From Clostridia bacterium (GTDB lineage Bacteria > Bacillota > Clostridia > Lachnospirales > Lachnospiraceae): DNA of 58,770 nucleotides. The notes below the pieces were generated by a model. The model made no database searches. It saw only the letters and a program-made list of their open reading frames with translations, and was not told the origin of the DNA. The translations under genes and the position numbers were made by a program. The stretch lies in the NCBI GenBank assembly GCA_910575725.1, contig CAJTFE010000033.1, positions 1 through 58,770 on the forward strand. Direction: 5' to 3'. Shown here piece by piece: positions 1 through 7,885 of the stretch; the first letter of the stretch is position 1, and the number at the start of each line of letters is the position of its first letter.

Positions 1-66
1 GCTGCAAATGAAGAAGCTCCTGCGGTACTAAAAAAATTTTTTCATTACGAAAAACGGCCCGTATAA
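1..66 (+). CDS. C-terminal end of an upstream gene (partial)
   Basis: The first frame is open from the window edge to a TAA at 64-66 and ends in the residues KKFFHYEKRPV. A strong terminator follows 16 bases later, which fits a real gene end. Too little remains to name the product. It probably belongs to the unit before the hexitol operon. Confidence 0.45.
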   Translation, partial: AANEEAPAVLKKFFHYEKRPV

Positions 67-81
67 CCTATGTAGACAAAT

Positions 82-123
82 CGGCTCAAAGCCCTAATTG
101 AGAGGCTTTGAGCCGTCTTTTTT
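82..123 (+). terminator. Rho-independent terminator
   Basis: A perfect 12-bp stem (82-93 with 104-115) is followed by a T-rich run. It closes the gene that ends at 66. Confidence 0.85.
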
Positions 124-138
124 CCAAACTTGAGATAT

Positions 139-179
139 TACCCTCAGTGGACCGAGTGTCTCCTTGTTCACTGAGGGTA
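139..179. repeat. Perfect 11-bp inverted repeat upstream of the hexitol operon
   Basis: Positions 139-149 pair exactly with 169-179 around a 19-base loop. No T-run follows, so it is not a typical terminator. It could be an operator, an RNA leader hairpin of the upstream unit, or a second terminator without a tail. Confidence 0.5.
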
Positions 180-214
180 TACGAATTTTATATACAATAT
201 TTTTGAAATAACAG

Positions 215-242
215 TTGACAATTGTTGAAACTATGATATTAT
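215..242 (+). promoter_or_regulatory. Promoter and candidate repressor site of the hexitol operon
   Basis: TTGACA at 215-220 and TATTAT at 237-242 are separated by 16 bases. Just downstream, at 252-265, lies the palindrome GTTGTTAAAACAAC, with a related half site near 275-287. A repressor bound there would block the start of transcription. The DeoR protein encoded at 2691 is the obvious candidate, by inference. Confidence 0.7.
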
Positions 243-308
243 ATAGTTAAAGTTGTTAAAACAACAAAAATGCACTGTTGTTTCAAAAGAATGAAAGGAG
301 GTTTTACC

Positions 309-1241
309 ATGATTTACACAGTTACGCTGAATCCGGCTCTGGACAAAACGGTTGAAATTCCATCCTTGACCGTAGACAGCGTAAACCGCATCACCACCAT
401 GCGGACCGACCCGGGCGGAAAAGGCATCAACGTGTCCAAGGTAATAAAGAAGCTGGGCGGCGAAAGCACAGCCGCGGGCATACTGGGAGGAAACACCGGC
501 CGGGCTATCAGCCTTGCACTGGAGGCCATGGAGATTAAGACGGGCTTCTGGTTCGTAGAGGGAGAGACCCGGACCAACTTGAAAGTTATCGATCCGGTCA
601 ATCACACCAATACCGACCTTAACGAGCCCGGAATCACCGTATCTGGGGAAATACTGGAGGGTCTTTTGCAGGAGCTTCTTTTAGAAGTAAATGAGGGAGA
701 TATCGTAGTACTGTCCGGAAGTCTGCCCAAGGGTTCGCCGAAAGATACCTATGCCGCCTGGGTAAGAGCCTGCAAAAAAGCCGGAGCAAAAGTGATTCTG
801 GATGCAGACGGAGAACTGCTGGCGGAGGGACTGAAAGCGTCCCCTTACCTCATTAAACCCAACAATCACGAGCTTTCGGCACTTATGGGAGAAAAGCTGG
901 AAACACCAACGGAACTCGAAAAAGCTGCCCGTGACCTTATGGAAAAATACAGCATAGCAAAAATCGTAATATCCATGGGAGGTGCTGGAGCCCTGTACGT
1001 AACAGAGGAAGAAACTATCTATGCCAAAGGATTAAAGGTCCCAGTAAAGAGTACTGTAGGAGCCGGCGACAGCGTAGTAGCTGCATTAGCCGTAGCCGAG
1101 GAGTCCGGAAAAAGCCTGGAAGACACCGTCCGTCTCTCTACCGCTGCCGGAGCCGCCAACGTCATGTGCAGCGGAACCCAGGCCGCCGAATACGACACCA
1201 TCAAAAACCTGATACCCAAAGTCGTATTCCATAAGCTGTAA
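309..1241 (+). CDS. 1-phosphofructokinase-like hexose-phosphate kinase (PfkB family)
   Basis: This 310-aa protein has the N-terminal signature IYTVTLNPALDKTVE of the FruK/LacC branch of PfkB kinases. The C-terminal motif VGAGDSVVAAL carries the catalytic Asp and anion hole. These enzymes phosphorylate ketose 1-phosphates, or tagatose 6-phosphate, to bisphosphates. The ATG at 309 is chosen over one at 270 because AAGGAGG lies 8 bases before it. The gene opens an operon with a dehydrogenase, a DeoR repressor and a mannitol-type PTS. That context suggests the substrate is a ketose 1-phosphate made by the dehydrogenase. Fructose 1-phosphate and tagatose phosphate are both possible. Confidence 0.88.
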   Translation: MIYTVTLNPALDKTVEIPSLTVDSVNRITTMRTDPGGKGINVSKVIKKLGGESTAAGILGGNTGRAISLALEAMEIKTGFWFVEGETRTNLKVIDPVNHTNTDLNEPGITVSGEILEGLLQELLLEVNEGDIVVLSGSLPKGSPKDTYAAWVRACKKAGAKVILDADGELLAEGLKASPYLIKPNNHELSALMGEKLETPTELEKAARDLMEKYSIAKIVISMGGAGALYVTEEETIYAKGLKVPVKSTVGAGDSVVAALAVAEESGKSLEDTVRLSTAAGAANVMCSGTQAAEYDTIKNLIPKVVFHKL

Positions 1242-1300
1242 CCGGTCAGAAATCCTGCCATCTCACAAATTCTGCCTGGAGCCGTCCGTTTTTCAAAAAC

Positions 1301-1338
1301 TGTTGCTGCAAAACCAATTCGATTGTTGCAAAACCAAC
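1301..1338 (+). promoter_or_regulatory. 20-bp-phased direct repeats, candidate operator
   Basis: The 11-mer TGCAAAACCAA occurs at 1307-1317 and again at 1327-1337, exactly 20 bases apart (two helical turns). Each copy is preceded by a TTG-containing stretch. The pair lies in the 132-base gap before the dehydrogenase. DeoR-family repressors often use phased direct repeats, so this may be a second operator of the local DeoR protein. That assignment is inference. Confidence 0.45.
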
Positions 1339-1373
1339 CATAATCAAATATCATAAAGAAAGGAACTGTTATT

Positions 1374-2642
1374 ATGAAAGCAAAAGCAGTAAGACTACAT
1401 GGAGCCAACGATTTAAGATTGGATGAATTTGAGCTTCCAGAGATCACCGACGACGAAATCCTTGTCAAAGTCGTGTCCGACAGCATCTGCATGTCCACCT
1501 ACAAATGCGCCATCCTGGGTGCAGACCATAAGCGTGTCCACGATGATGTGGCAGAGCATCCGGCCATCATGGGCCATGAATTTGCCGGCGACATCGTAAA
1601 AGTAGGCAAAAACCACCAGGACAAATTCAAGCCCGGCATGAAATTCACCCTGCAGCCGGCCCTCAACTACAAGGGAACCATGTGGAGCCCCGGCTATTCC
1701 TACGAATTCTTCGGCGGCGACTGCACCTACTGCATCCTTCCGGCGGAAGTCATGGAGCTGAACTGTCTCTTTGAGTACACAGGACGCGCCTACTATGAAG
1801 CATCCCTGGCAGAGCCCATGTCCTGCAGCATCGGCGCATTTAATGCGGCCTACCACACCAAAATGGGTGTCTACACCCACGAAATGGGAATCAAAGAGGG
1901 CGGCAAGCTGGCAATTATGGCAGGCGCAGGCCCCATGGGACTTGGAGCGCTTACCTACGCCCTTCACCGGGATGCACGTCCTTCCATGGTTGTAGTAACA
2001 GATGTAAACCCGGAGCGCCTGGCCCGTGCAGAGGAATTGTTCCCTGTAGAGGAAGCAAAAAAAGACGGCGTTGAACTTCATTTTGTAAATATGAGCAATT
2101 ATGAGGATCCGGTAGCAGAACTGCGCAAAATCTCCGGCGGAACCGGTTTTGACGACGTATTCTGCTATGCTCCGGTAGCTATCGTCATTCAGCAGTCCAG
2201 CGAGATTTTGGGCCGCGACGGTTGTCTGAACTTCTTTGCCGGCCCCACTGACAACAAGTTCAGCGCAGCCATGAATTTCTACGACGTACACTACAATTCC
2301 ACCCACGTAATGGGAACCACCGGGGGCAACACCGACGATATGCTGGAGTCCTTAAAGCTGACGGCAGCCGGCCGCATCAACCCGGCCGTTATGGTTACGC
2401 ACATCGGAGGACTGGACGCAGTGGTAGACACGACCTTGAATCTGCCAAAGATTCCCGGCGGCAAAAAGCTTATTTACACCCATCTGACCATGCCTCTGAC
2501 CGCCTTAAGCGATCTGCGCGCCAAGGGAGAGAAGGAGGACAACAAGGACTTAATTGCGCTGGCAGATATCGTAGACGCACATCAGGGCCTGTGGTGCCCG
2601 GAGGCAGAGGAATACTTACTGGCAAACTTTATAAAAGAATAA
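1374..2642 (+). CDS. Zinc-type dehydrogenase resembling L-sorbose-1-phosphate reductase (SorE)
   Basis: This 422-aa medium-chain dehydrogenase has a GroES-like N-terminal domain with GHEFAGDIVKVG and a Rossmann fold near AGAGPMGLGAL. Length and overall motif pattern resemble SorE, which interconverts L-sorbose 1-phosphate and D-glucitol 6-phosphate. Here the neighbours are a 1-phosphofructokinase-like kinase and a mannitol-type EIICBA, so the likely role is oxidation of a PTS-delivered hexitol phosphate to a ketose 1-phosphate. The start has AAAGGAA nearby upstream. Family is well supported; the exact substrate is inferred from context. Confidence 0.8.
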   Translation: MKAKAVRLHGANDLRLDEFELPEITDDEILVKVVSDSICMSTYKCAILGADHKRVHDDVAEHPAIMGHEFAGDIVKVGKNHQDKFKPGMKFTLQPALNYKGTMWSPGYSYEFFGGDCTYCILPAEVMELNCLFEYTGRAYYEASLAEPMSCSIGAFNAAYHTKMGVYTHEMGIKEGGKLAIMAGAGPMGLGALTYALHRDARPSMVVVTDVNPERLARAEELFPVEEAKKDGVELHFVNMSNYEDPVAELRKISGGTGFDDVFCYAPVAIVIQQSSEILGRDGCLNFFAGPTDNKFSAAMNFYDVHYNSTHVMGTTGGNTDDMLESLKLTAAGRINPAVMVTHIGGLDAVVDTTLNLPKIPGGKKLIYTHLTMPLTALSDLRAKGEKEDNKDLIALADIVDAHQGLWCPEAEEYLLANFIKE

Positions 2643-2690
2643 GAGACCGAAATCTCCGGTTCGGGGAGCTTTTCGGCCCAGATCGGAGGA

Positions 2691-3458
2691 ATGTATATGG
2701 ATTCAATGGAAACACGCAGAAATGCGATTGTAGATCTGATTAATGAAAACGGAACCGTCAGCTTTTCACAGCTGAAGGATGCCTTTCCCAATGTATCGGA
2801 AATGACCCTGCGCACAGACTTAAAGCTTCTGGACGAGGCCAGGCGGATCTTAAGGATTCACGGCGGAGCGAAATCCGTCCAGGTGCTTATCGGCACCGAT
2901 GATTTTCTGGGCCGTAAGTCCGTCCGCAATATTTCCCAGAAGCAGAAAATAGCGGAAAAGGCGCTGACGCTTCTGCGCCCGGATACTACGGTCTATCTGG
3001 ATTCCGGCAGTACCACCACCATGTTTGCCCGTCAGTTTCCAGATCAGTCCAATCTGATTTACACTACAGGCCTAAGCTGCGCCACGGAGCTGGCGGGTCT
3101 TTCCAAGCCTGCCGTGATGCTTCCGGGAGGCAAGCTGAACCGGTACAGCCAGAGTGTGTTTGGATTTTCCGCTATTAAAGAACTGGAGGGCGTGAACTTT
3201 CACCAGGCATTTTTGGGAATCACCGGCTATCACAGGGATGCAGGCTTTAGCTGCGGCATCCGGGACGAGGCGATTCTCAAGCAGACTGCAGTACGGCAGT
3301 CCGATCAGGTGATTGTACTGATGGATTCCAGCAAGCTTGGGCTCAAATGCAGCTTCAACATCTGCGGCCTGGATGCCATAGATGTTGTAGTGTCAGACGG
3401 GAGTCTTCCAGAGGACTTTCTGGAAGAATGCAGGAGGCACCAGGTGGAGGTTTTGTAG
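2691..3458 (+). CDS. DeoR-family transcriptional repressor
   Basis: The protein has about 255 residues. The N-terminal helix-turn-helix follows the DeoR pattern (RRNAIVDLINENGTVSF, then VSEMTLRTDLKLLD). The C-terminal sugar-phosphate sensor domain has the typical DSGSTTTMFA and FLGITGYH motifs. It lies between the dehydrogenase and PTS genes and probably represses this operon until a phosphorylated intermediate binds. The Shine-Dalgarno abuts the first ATG at 2691, so the ATG at 2697 may be the actual start, two codons shorter. Confidence 0.9.
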   Translation: MYMDSMETRRNAIVDLINENGTVSFSQLKDAFPNVSEMTLRTDLKLLDEARRILRIHGGAKSVQVLIGTDDFLGRKSVRNISQKQKIAEKALTLLRPDTTVYLDSGSTTTMFARQFPDQSNLIYTTGLSCATELAGLSKPAVMLPGGKLNRYSQSVFGFSAIKELEGVNFHQAFLGITGYHRDAGFSCGIRDEAILKQTAVRQSDQVIVLMDSSKLGLKCSFNICGLDAIDVVVSDGSLPEDFLEECRRHQVEVL

Positions 3459-3493
3459 ATCTGTTTTCTTGAATCCCTGACTATTTAGAAATA

Positions 3494-3607
3494 GTCCAGC
3501 TAAGAAATGTCAAGTATTTATTAAAAGTAATTTCTGCTGGACGGTAAAGCTGCAAAGGCACACGAGAGGAACTTTTATGAGTGCTTTTTCGAATAAAAGT
3601 TTCTCTC
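3494..3607 (+). other. Leader with two stem-loops before the PTS gene
   Basis: The first hairpin pairs 3494-3508 with 3530-3542 and has a 2-base bulge. The second pairs 3564-3578 with 3593-3607 in 15 bp with one G-U pair. Neither ends in a clean T-run, though the second loop contains TTTTT. They lie between the repressor stop and the TTG start of the transporter and may be a processing or attenuation region. Confidence 0.5.
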
Positions 3608-3608
3608 A

Positions 3609-3670
3609 TTACCGGTGTGTCGAAGCAGCGTTACCCTTTAGTGCTGTCGCGCAGCGACTTTTAATAGGAG
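3609..3670 (+). repeat. Interspersed leader repeat, copy 1
   Basis: This roughly 60-base segment recurs nearly unchanged at 32281-32342 and, in its core, on the minus strand at 25449-25497. All three copies end in the ribosome-binding site of the next gene. Within it, GTCGC pairs with GCGAC, and an alternative GCAGC/GCTG pairing competes. It is non-coding here because the transporter starts after it. Confidence 0.8.
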
Positions 3671-3678
3671 GGACGATT

Positions 3679-5541
3679 TTGAAAAATAAAGTACAGCGTT
3701 TTGGAAAATTTTTGTCGGCCATGGTAATGCCGAACATCGGCGCACTTATCGCCTTTGGTTTTCTTGCCGCACTGTTTATCGATACCGGCTGGATCCCCAA
3801 CAAGGGCTTTAACAGCATGGTCGGCCCCATGCTGACATACCTGATCCCCATTTTGATTGCATCCACCGGCGGACGCATGATCGGCGGCGACCGGGGACGG
3901 GTGGTTGCAGCCATTGCCGTTATCGGTGCAATTCTCAGCAACACAGAGATCACAATGCTTATGGCCGCCATGGTCATGGGCCCCCTTTCCGGCCTTTGCG
4001 TCAAGAAATTTGACCAACTGATGGAGGGCCGTATGCCTGCCGGCTTTGAGATGCTGATTAATAACTTTTCGGCAGGCATTCTGGGCATGCTTCTTGCCAT
4101 GCTGGGTTACATACTGATCGGCCCGATTATGAGCGGCATCCTGGCAGTGCTTGCCGCAGGCGTTACCTTTCTGGTGGAGCACAGCCTGCTTCCTCTGGCA
4201 GCCGTATTCATTGAACCGGCGAAGGTGCTGTTTCTGAACAATGCCATTAACCACGGTGTGTTCACCCCCATTGCCACCATCCAGGCGGCAGATGCAGGAA
4301 AGTCCATTATGTACATGCTGGAGGCCAATCCCGGTCCCGGCCTTGGTGTTCTCCTGGCTTACATGTTTTTTTGTAAGGATAAGACCACAAAGGATTCTGC
4401 TCCGGGCGCAGTGATTATTCACCTTCTTGGCGGTATCCATGAGATTTATTTTCCATATATACTGATGAATCCCTTTGTTATCATTGCCCCGATTCTGGGA
4501 AATATGGCGGCGATTCTCTGGTACACCATCACAGGCGCCGGCCTGGTCGGCCCGGCATCACCAGGTTCCATCATTGCATACCTGATGATGACGCCGGGAT
4601 CGGATATGGTGAAAGTGATTTTAGGCGTAGTGATTGCAGCGGGAGTTTCCTTTGTAGTTGCTTCTCCCCTCGTAAAGATGGCCGGCAGCAAGAGCCTGGA
4701 GGAAGCCCAGAGCGAGATGGCGGCCAGAAAAGCGGAAGCCAAAGGGCAGGCAGCGGTTCCGGGCACTATTGAGAAAGCTTCCGAAGTTAAAAAGATTGTA
4801 TTTGCCTGTGATGCAGGTATGGGTTCCTCAGCCATGGGAGCAACCAAGTTCCGCAACCGTATCAAAGGAAACCGTCCGGATATCACGGTGATCAATACCT
4901 CTGTGGACAATATTCCCGGGGACTGTGATATTGCAGTAGTACAGACCACTCTGGCCGACCGGGCAAAGAAATCCGCACCCCAGGCACAGCTTATCACCAT
5001 CGGAAACTTTCTGGCAGATCCGGCTCTGGACGCTCTGTATGTACAGCTGACCACCGGGGATCAGCCTGCGGCTCCTGCAGGAGAGAACACCGACATTGTG
5101 ATTCCCGATGTGCCCATCAAGAAAAATATTCTTATAAAAGAGGGGATCCAGCTTGGGCAGAAGCCGGTGAGCAAGGAAGAGGCTATCCAGGCAGCCGGGG
5201 AGCTTTTGGAAAAGCTGGGCTATGTGGATGGTTCCTATGTGGCGGCCATGCAGGAGAGAGAAAAGCTTGTTACGACTTACATGGGTATGGGCGTAGCGAT
5301 ACCTCACGGCACCACCCAGGCCAAGGGCACGGTGAAAAAGAGCGGAATTGTACTCTTCCAGTATCCCGAAGGCGTGGATTTTGGGGAGGAAAAGGCGCAG
5401 CTTGTATTCGGCATTGCAGGAGTGGGAGACGAGCACCTGGATCTTTTGGGAAAGCTCTGCACCCTTCTGGAAGATGAGGCCAGACTGGAAACGCTGAAGA
5501 CCACAGATGATGTGGACTGGGTGCTGGAGCAGCTGGCATAA
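3679..5541 (+). CDS. mtlA: PTS mannitol-type EIICBA transporter
   Basis: This 620-aa membrane protein imports and phosphorylates a hexitol. Domains in order are EIIC (about 1-350, with GGIHEIYFPYILMNP), EIIB (phospho-Cys 377 in FACDAGMGSSAMG) and EIIA (phospho-His 543 in GVAIPHGT). The TTG at 3679 is chosen because TAGGAGGG lies just before it and its product begins KNKVQRFGKFLSAMVMPN, like MtlA. An upstream ATG would translate the repeat. Pairing with a SorE-like dehydrogenase and a 1-phosphofructokinase-like enzyme instead of MtlD makes the substrate less certain than the family. Confidence 0.88.
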   Translation: MKNKVQRFGKFLSAMVMPNIGALIAFGFLAALFIDTGWIPNKGFNSMVGPMLTYLIPILIASTGGRMIGGDRGRVVAAIAVIGAILSNTEITMLMAAMVMGPLSGLCVKKFDQLMEGRMPAGFEMLINNFSAGILGMLLAMLGYILIGPIMSGILAVLAAGVTFLVEHSLLPLAAVFIEPAKVLFLNNAINHGVFTPIATIQAADAGKSIMYMLEANPGPGLGVLLAYMFFCKDKTTKDSAPGAVIIHLLGGIHEIYFPYILMNPFVIIAPILGNMAAILWYTITGAGLVGPASPGSIIAYLMMTPGSDMVKVILGVVIAAGVSFVVASPLVKMAGSKSLEEAQSEMAARKAEAKGQAAVPGTIEKASEVKKIVFACDAGMGSSAMGATKFRNRIKGNRPDITVINTSVDNIPGDCDIAVVQTTLADRAKKSAPQAQLITIGNFLADPALDALYVQLTTGDQPAAPAGENTDIVIPDVPIKKNILIKEGIQLGQKPVSKEEAIQAAGELLEKLGYVDGSYVAAMQEREKLVTTYMGMGVAIPHGTTQAKGTVKKSGIVLFQYPEGVDFGEEKAQLVFGIAGVGDEHLDLLGKLCTLLEDEARLETLKTTDDVDWVLEQLA

Positions 5542-5630
5542 GCGTAAATTTATACAGATATACCCTGTGGGCACTCTTGATACATGCTCCTTTAGGGCGG
5601 GCAGATTTTGCATTTCACCCGTTAAGGTAA

Positions 5631-5675
5631 AAAATAAATGGTTCTTGGAGAATATCCGGGGCCATTTATTTTTAT
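5631..5675 (+). terminator. Terminator of the hexitol operon
   Basis: A perfect 11-bp AT-rich stem (5631-5641 with 5662-5672) ends in a T-rich tail. It lies 90 bases after the PTS stop codon. Confidence 0.75.
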
Positions 5676-6004
5676 GGAATAGTTATCATCATGGATCTGG
5701 GACAGAGATTGAAAAGACTTTAGTTATTATTTATCACGAGATAGAGGATGTCCTGGATAAGGAAATTGTGATGGTTCAGGGCAGGAAAAATTTTGCTGAT
5801 TCCATAAAGTCAAAGGCAACAAAAACTCTTTTGAAAGAAAAACTGTACGGTAAAATCAAAGGATTTTATGCGCAGCTGCTTAACGATTTATACACGAATA
5901 TACAGATATTCAAATAGTAATGTCTTTTACAATGCACAAATCAATTTACAGGCACATGCATCTGTGGCTATAGATTGATTTCATACCGGTGTATTGTAAG
6001 GGAG
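5676..6004. other. Intergenic stretch with possible gene remnant
   Basis: From about 5690 an open frame to 5917 could encode a lysine-rich tail ending LLNDLYTNIQIFK, but it has no convincing start or ribosome site. Another frame begins DLGQRLKRL and then stops, as a decayed XRE-type regulator might. I see no clear intact gene. The GC content drops here, marking entry into the accessory island. Confidence 0.3.
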
Positions 6005-6026
6005 ATTACGGAACTGGAATAGGAGA
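6005..6026 (+). repeat. Short leader repeat in front of hsdM
   Basis: The 17-mer TTACGGAACTGGAATAG here recurs exactly before fabF at 30110-30126, and a looser version precedes scrB at 21570-21590. In each case it runs into the Shine-Dalgarno sequence of the next gene. Confidence 0.65.
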
Positions 6027-6033
6027 TATTATC

Positions 6034-7707
6034 ATGCCGGACATTTTTACATTAGAAACCAAGATAAAACAGATGATTGATGAAATGAAAGGGCTTTGTC
6101 AGACAAATGGCTTATCCAATCAGGCAAGTGAAGAAGTAGTGATTACTTCCGTATTTCTGTACAAATTTCTCAATGACAAATTTATGGCAAATATGAAAGT
6201 CTTTGCTGATGAAATGGGTATAAGTATCGAAGAGGTTTTGCAGGATGAAGATACCTTTGCAGGTTTCTATGATACATACCCACAGGATGTTGCCTTTAAG
6301 TATGAGGACACGATTGAATGCCTGATCAACAAAGTTGGAAATAATGATTTCTACAAGCTTTTTGATGATGCGTTGGAGAGAATATCCAATTATCCGGAAA
6401 ATGAAGAATTCAGTATTGATACGGCAGATGGAGGAAGAAAGCCGTTGTTTACCAGGGTTACGGAAAATGTGGAAGTATCCAAGAGAAATAATTTTGCCAA
6501 AAATATATTTGGAATTATCAGTCAGGACAAATTTGATTTCGGAGCAGCATTTAAAAACAATTTTGACTTTTACAGTGCTATCTTTGAGCATCTGATTAAG
6601 GACTACAACGTTGCCAGCGGTGTATATGCAGAGTATTTTACCCCACAGGCTATCTCTGCTATTATTGCAAAGATTCTGGTAGGAATGTCGCCGATAGAGG
6701 ATAAGATTTATGATGTGTATGATCCGTCGGCCGGATCCGGCTCACTGGTGCTTCATCTTGCAAATGCTTTAGGAAAGGGAAGCTTCGGCGATAGGGCACA
6801 GGTTTATACACAGGATATTTCTGGTAAATCATCCAGATTCTTAAGGACAAATATGCTGCTTAACGGACTTACAAACAGTTTGGATAACATCATTGAGGGT
6901 GATACACTTGAAACACCGGCACATTATAAGGCGGCACACGATCCAGGCTCAGGGGTAAAGCGGTTTGACTATATAACATCAAATCCTCCCTTTAAGATGG
7001 ATTTTTCTTCTACTAGAAATTCTATTGAACAAAAGTGGGAGAATTCCGAGGTAAGGGATGGAATCAAGAGATTCTTTGCAGGAGTGCCCAAGATCCCAAA
7101 TAAGAAGAAAGAATCCATGGGAGTATACTTGTGTTTTATTCAGCATATTCTTTGGAGCTTAAAAGAGGACGGGAAAGCGGCGATTGTTGTGCCTAAAGGA
7201 TTTATTACGGCGCAGTCAGGCATTGAAAGGACGGTTCGCCAGACAATCGTTGATAAGCACTGGCTGAAAGGCGTTATTTCTATGCCCTCAAATATCTTTG
7301 CCAATACGGGAACTAACGTATCTGTTCTCTTTATTGATAAATCCAATAAAGAGGGGAATATCATGTTGATCGATGCCTCCAAGCTGGGGGAAAAGAGGAA
7401 AGAGGGGAAGAACCAGAGAACCGTTTTACGTCCGGATGAAGTAAAGAAGATTGAAGAAACGTTTATCAATCAGGATGTTATAGAGGACTTTAGCGTTTCG
7501 GTGACCTATGAGGAGATTGCAGATAAAAATTACTCCTTGTCGGCAGGGCAGTATTTTGAAGTGCGGATTGAGTTTGTAGAATTGTCGCCGGAGGCGTTTG
7601 AGAAAAGGATGCGAGCATATTCCTCGAATCTTGAAAAGCTGTTTTCGGAGGGGAAGGCTTTGGAGGAGGAGATTAGGGAGAGGCTAGGGGAATTAAAATA
7701 TGAATAA
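6034..7707 (+). CDS. hsdM: Type I restriction-modification DNA methyltransferase subunit
   Basis: This 557-aa protein has an N-terminal helical HsdM domain, then an adenine-N6 methyltransferase fold. The SAM-binding motif DPSAGSG is at 230-236 and the catalytic NPPF at 317-320. The ATG at 6034 follows AGGAG by a good distance; upstream codons look non-coding. It needs an HsdS subunit to choose its target, but only a fragment of hsdS follows and no hsdR is present within the window. It may be inactive or depend on an HsdS encoded elsewhere. Confidence 0.93.
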   Translation: MPDIFTLETKIKQMIDEMKGLCQTNGLSNQASEEVVITSVFLYKFLNDKFMANMKVFADEMGISIEEVLQDEDTFAGFYDTYPQDVAFKYEDTIECLINKVGNNDFYKLFDDALERISNYPENEEFSIDTADGGRKPLFTRVTENVEVSKRNNFAKNIFGIISQDKFDFGAAFKNNFDFYSAIFEHLIKDYNVASGVYAEYFTPQAISAIIAKILVGMSPIEDKIYDVYDPSAGSGSLVLHLANALGKGSFGDRAQVYTQDISGKSSRFLRTNMLLNGLTNSLDNIIEGDTLETPAHYKAAHDPGSGVKRFDYITSNPPFKMDFSSTRNSIEQKWENSEVRDGIKRFFAGVPKIPNKKKESMGVYLCFIQHILWSLKEDGKAAIVVPKGFITAQSGIERTVRQTIVDKHWLKGVISMPSNIFANTGTNVSVLFIDKSNKEGNIMLIDASKLGEKRKEGKNQRTVLRPDEVKKIEETFINQDVIEDFSVSVTYEEIADKNYSLSAGQYFEVRIEFVELSPEAFEKRMRAYSSNLEKLFSEGKALEEEIRERLGELKYE

Positions 7708-7885
7708 TAACAAATTAGACACAATTGGAAATGTCTGTTCCAGATTTAGTAGTGGAAAAAATATAATTTCTTCAAAAATAAAAGATGAGGGAATGTATCC
7801 GGTTTTTGGTGGAAATGGGTTAAGAGGATATACAGATACGTACAATTTTGAGGGTGAATGTGCAATAATAGGGAGGATAATATAA
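7700..7885 (+). pseudogene. hsdS: Truncated specificity subunit (hsdS stub)
   Basis: The frame overlaps the end of hsdM by 8 bases, as intact hsdM-hsdS pairs often do. It encodes only 61 residues, with YPVFGGNGLRGYTDTYNFEG followed by ECAIIGR, the start of a target-recognition domain. It stops just after GR, where full HsdS proteins normally run on for about 350 residues. The stop TAA overlaps the next ATG as TAATG. This looks like a deletion that fused the start of hsdS to another gene. Confidence 0.8.

Noticed and set aside
252..265. GTTGTTAAAACAAC before the kinase as a site of the Crp/Fnr regulator at 55089
   Set aside because: It differs by one base from the Crp/Fnr-side palindrome but lies in a sugar operon with its own DeoR gene. 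Short AT-rich palindromes of this kind can arise by chance.
231..605. Open frames antisense to the kinase gene
   Set aside because: They shadow a well-supported gene, have no ribosome sites and show no recognisable protein pattern.
3577..3678. N-terminal extension of the PTS gene from an ATG at 3577
   Set aside because: It translates the hairpin and the interspersed repeat, while the TTG at 3679 has the ribosome site and gives the family's normal N-terminus.
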